Shown piece by piece: positions 34,110-36,471 of a DNA stretch of 36,471 bases. The number at the start of each line of letters is the position of its first letter. Position 1 is the stretch's first letter. The translations under genes were made by a program, and so were the position numbers. Source of the DNA: JANWJE01 sp044326545 (GTDB taxonomy: Bacteria; Chlamydiota; Chlamydiia; Chlamydiales; Parachlamydiaceae); the NCBI GenBank assembly GCA_044326545.1, contig JBIRBM010000019.1, positions 1 through 36,471 of the forward strand, given 5' to 3'. Below the pieces are notes generated by a model, which worked only from the letters and a program-made list of their open reading frames with translations, was not told the origin of the DNA and made no database searches.

Positions 34110-35086
34110 TCTTAAGTTATGCTTTCTATGAATTAGAACCGATTAGCTCGCTGAATGCGATCTCTCGCCCTTTGCCCAGAAAGGGAGCCCTCTTAAAAGT
34201 TTCGTTTGAATGGGGAGGGACCGGTTATGCTGATTGCCATCCTTGGCCTGAATTGGGAGATCTTTCTTTGGCAAAACAGTTAATGGAATTAGCTCAAGGA
34301 AACATGACAGCACTGACTCGTTCTTCTCTTTGGTTTGCCTCTTTAGATGCGAAAATCCGATTCGAAGAAAGGGGCGCTCTGTCCTCTTTAAATCCTCAGA
34401 GAAGTCATCTTTTAGTCCCTGATATTTTTCAATTGACTCCTTCTATTGTTGAACAGATGATTGAAAAAGGGGTCACTCATGTCAAGTTGAAGATGGGGCG
34501 CTGCATTGAGCATGAGGTTAAATATTTGCATCTCTTATTTTATCGGACCCCTCTTAAGCTTCGCTTGGATTTTAATGAAACATTGACTGCACAGTCATGT
34601 TCATTGTTTTTAGATGCTATCGCTACAATGCGCGAAAATATCGATTTTATTGAAGATCCCTTTGCTTTTGACATTCCACAATGGATAGCTATTCAAAAGG
34701 AAGGGTGGATGTTGGCGTGTGATCGACAGGCGGCGATTGCCGCAGACCATCCTGAGGCAGCCGCAGTTCTTGTCATTAAGCCGGCGTTGCATCCTTTTGA
34801 GGATTGGAAAAAAAAAGGAGGGCAAATGCATATTACGACCTCTTATCTTGGTCATCCAATTGGTCAAGTTGCTGCAGCCTACGTTGCCTCTCAAATCGAT
34901 CCTTCTTGCGCCCATGTCCATGGTCTGCTTTCTCATCATGTTTATCGCCCCACACCTTTTAGCCGTCAGCTGAATTGGGGCAGTCCCTTTTTTCTTCCTC
35001 CTCCTGGAACAGGATTTGGATTTGACTCTGAATTGGAGCAAATCGAATGGCTTCCTTTGAGCCCATTTACAATCATGCAATTTTGA
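34106..35086 (+). CDS. menC: o-Succinylbenzoate synthase
   Basis: 326 residues from the ATG at 34106, which overlaps the menA stop; a TTG 16 codons earlier is rejected. An enolase-superfamily enzyme that dehydrates SHCHC to o-succinylbenzoate. The catalytic set is complete: HVKLKMG (125-131; Lys127 and Lys129), metal ligands Asp155 (LDFNE), Glu183 (IEDPF) and Asp206 (CDRQ), and the second-side Lys225 (VIKPAL). MenC sequences diverge strongly, so these residues plus the operon give the assignment. menE follows after 21 nt. Confidence 0.92.
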   Translation: MILSYAFYELEPISSLNAISRPLPRKGALLKVSFEWGGTGYADCHPWPELGDLSLAKQLMELAQGNMTALTRSSLWFASLDAKIRFEERGALSSLNPQRSHLLVPDIFQLTPSIVEQMIEKGVTHVKLKMGRCIEHEVKYLHLLFYRTPLKLRLDFNETLTAQSCSLFLDAIATMRENIDFIEDPFAFDIPQWIAIQKEGWMLACDRQAAIAADHPEAAAVLVIKPALHPFEDWKKKGGQMHITTSYLGHPIGQVAAAYVASQIDPSCAHVHGLLSHHVYRPTPFSRQLNWGSPFFLPPPGTGFGFDSELEQIEWLPLSPFTIMQF

Positions 35087-35107
35087 AAGCTTTCAGGCAG
35101 CGGAAAT

Positions 35108-36286
35108 ATGACGTTATTTATTTCAAATGGGATTAGGATGAAAATTTCGTGGGAAAATCAAGCGTCTTATTTGTTGCTAAATTCAAATTATTCTCAGGAT
35201 GATCGTCAGCGATTTTATCGCATTTTAGATTTGGCTACAGACTGGCCGGGGCATTTTTGGTTGTCAACTTCTGGATCATCGATCAAAAAGTGGGTAGGCC
35301 TTTCAAAAGAGGCGATGTTATCCTCAGCTCAAGCTGTAAATCAACATCTTAGTAGTCATAGCAAAGATCGGTGGGTCAATCCTCTTCCCTCCTTTCATGT
35401 AGGAGGGCTTGCCATTTTTGCTCGTGCTTTTCTAACCGGCGCTCAGGTTTTTGATTTCAGGGAGTTTGGGCAAGGTAAATGGAAAGCAGATGCATTTTAC
35501 AATTATGCCGCAGATGTAAAAGCGACATTGACAGCCCTTGTGCCCACGCAACTGCATGATCTTGTTCTTCTTAACAAGAGGGCTCCTTCAACTTTGCGTG
35601 GTGTAGTCATAGGGGGAGGCGAACTGTTACCCGATTTGTATGACAAAGCGATGGCGCTTGGATGGCCTATTTTACCAAGTTATGGAATGACAGAATGTGC
35701 CTCCCAAATAGCAACAGCGCCCCTTGAAAGTTGTGAAAAAGGCTCACTCCCTCCCTTGAAGTTGTTATCTCATATCCGCGCAGTTGAGGCTGAGGGACGC
35801 CTTGCTTTTTCAGGTCCTTCTCTTTTGAGTGTCTATGCGTTTATAGAGAGTGAAGAGGTGACATTTATCGACCCTAAGCAAGAGGGGTGGTTCATCAGTG
35901 AAGACCTAGGGGTGATTAAAAATCGATGTGTTACAATGTTGCGAAGGGCAGATAAAATGGTGAAAATTGGAGGGGAAAATGTTGATTTAGCATCCCTTGA
36001 GAATCATTTACAAACACTGCGCCTTAGCATGGCAATTGAGCCAGAGGTAACCCTTATCATTCTGCCTGATCAAAGGTTGGGGTCTCTCCTGATTTGCGCG
36101 TCCAATAGCCTCAATCAAGAGGCGATTGCTCCCCTTTTGAGACGTTATCAAGACACTGTTTTACCATTTGAGCGGATTCGAAAAATATCTCTTGTCCCGC
36201 AAATTCCTCGCTCTTGCCTTGGAAAAATCATGAAAAGCGAATTGATCTCGTTAGTATCGGCCCAGCCAAAAAACATCGCTGATTAA
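35108..36286 (+). CDS. menE: o-Succinylbenzoate-CoA ligase, short form
   Basis: 392 residues, shorter than the usual ~450-490. An acyl-adenylate-forming enzyme that activates o-succinylbenzoate with CoA, feeding MenB. The P-loop is atypical: STSGSSIKKWVGLS (53-66) in place of TSGTTGxPK. Other core motifs are good: SYGMTECASQ (191-200), GWFISEDLG (260-268), ADKMVKIGGENV (281-292), and a C-terminal PRSCLGKIMKSEL with the adenylation Lys. The missing length is at the N-terminus, as in compact MenE forms. An ATG at 35138 is an alternative start. It is last in the menB-A-C-E block. Confidence 0.9.
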   Translation: MTLFISNGIRMKISWENQASYLLLNSNYSQDDRQRFYRILDLATDWPGHFWLSTSGSSIKKWVGLSKEAMLSSAQAVNQHLSSHSKDRWVNPLPSFHVGGLAIFARAFLTGAQVFDFREFGQGKWKADAFYNYAADVKATLTALVPTQLHDLVLLNKRAPSTLRGVVIGGGELLPDLYDKAMALGWPILPSYGMTECASQIATAPLESCEKGSLPPLKLLSHIRAVEAEGRLAFSGPSLLSVYAFIESEEVTFIDPKQEGWFISEDLGVIKNRCVTMLRRADKMVKIGGENVDLASLENHLQTLRLSMAIEPEVTLIILPDQRLGSLLICASNSLNQEAIAPLLRRYQDTVLPFERIRKISLVPQIPRSCLGKIMKSELISLVSAQPKNIAD

Positions 36287-36394
36287 GAGACCTCAAAAAC
36301 AACGTTAATCGGGCAAGGGTACGAGCTAGGAAATAGACTTCTTCCAGAAACTTCATTTACTTGCTAAAACCGCCATTTTTGGCATCTTTTTTGT

Positions 36395-36436
36395 AAAATT
36401 TTTCGACCGTATGCACGCATACGCTCTCAAAATTTT
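36395..36436. repeat. 20-bp imperfect inverted repeat near right edge
   Basis: AAAATTTTTCGACCGTATGC (36395-36414) pairs with GCATACGCTCTCAAAATTTT (36417-36436) in 17 of 20 positions with a 2-nt loop. It lies about 110 bp after menE. It could close the men transcript, or be part of another dispersed repeat continuing past the window. Confidence 0.6.
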
Positions 36437-36471
36437 CAAAACAATCTGCTCAAAAAGGGCAATTTTTTCAA

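Noticed and set aside
34610..35080. 156-codon minus-strand reading frame
   Set aside because: Antisense to menC, whose catalytic residues are all present; the product is of odd composition with no recognisable domain.

Overview
The window reads as a chromosomal segment of a chlamydia-related bacterium (environmental Chlamydiae, probably Parachlamydiaceae-like). This is inferred from gene content and the look of the proteins, not from a database search. It is AT-rich, with mostly compact genes but unusually repeat-littered intergenic gaps. No rRNA, tRNA or CRISPR array was seen.

Layout. A secreted protein gene runs off the left edge (minus strand). Then come tamB and tamA (outer-membrane assembly module, minus strand), hemL (tetrapyrrole synthesis, plus) and a secreted alpha/beta hydrolase (plus). 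These are followed by a secreted protein with three putative-Ig (He_PIG) repeats (minus), a small secreted protein and alaS (plus). A four-gene minus-strand operon holds an alpha/beta hydrolase, proB, proA and proC, with a 4-nt overlap joining the hydrolase to proB. Next are a small membrane protein, a doubly truncated IS605-type OrfB/TnpB remnant, and a DUF885 metallopeptidase-like gene whose 3' end runs into that remnant.

The right third is dominated by classical (o-succinylbenzoate) menaquinone synthesis in two blocks: recQ-menD-menH and menB-menA-menC-menE, all plus strand. Between the blocks lies a minus-strand group: a large SF1 helicase, a multicopper oxidase and a small secreted Cys-containing protein. 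menF (isochorismate synthase) and a dedicated DHNA-CoA thioesterase are not in the window. Proline synthesis from glutamate is complete (ProB, ProA, ProC).

The most notable non-coding signal is two families of dispersed inverted-repeat elements. Family A has ends reading AGAACCTGTTC...GAACAGGTTCT and appears about ten times, as full, minimal and half copies, only between genes. Family B is a 116-bp MITE-like element with about 31-bp imperfect terminal repeats, and a perfect 32-bp palindrome made from the same ends lies elsewhere. Family A is interrupted by, or abuts, other mobile debris at two places. Two coding genes appear to have acquired new C-termini from mobile sequence.
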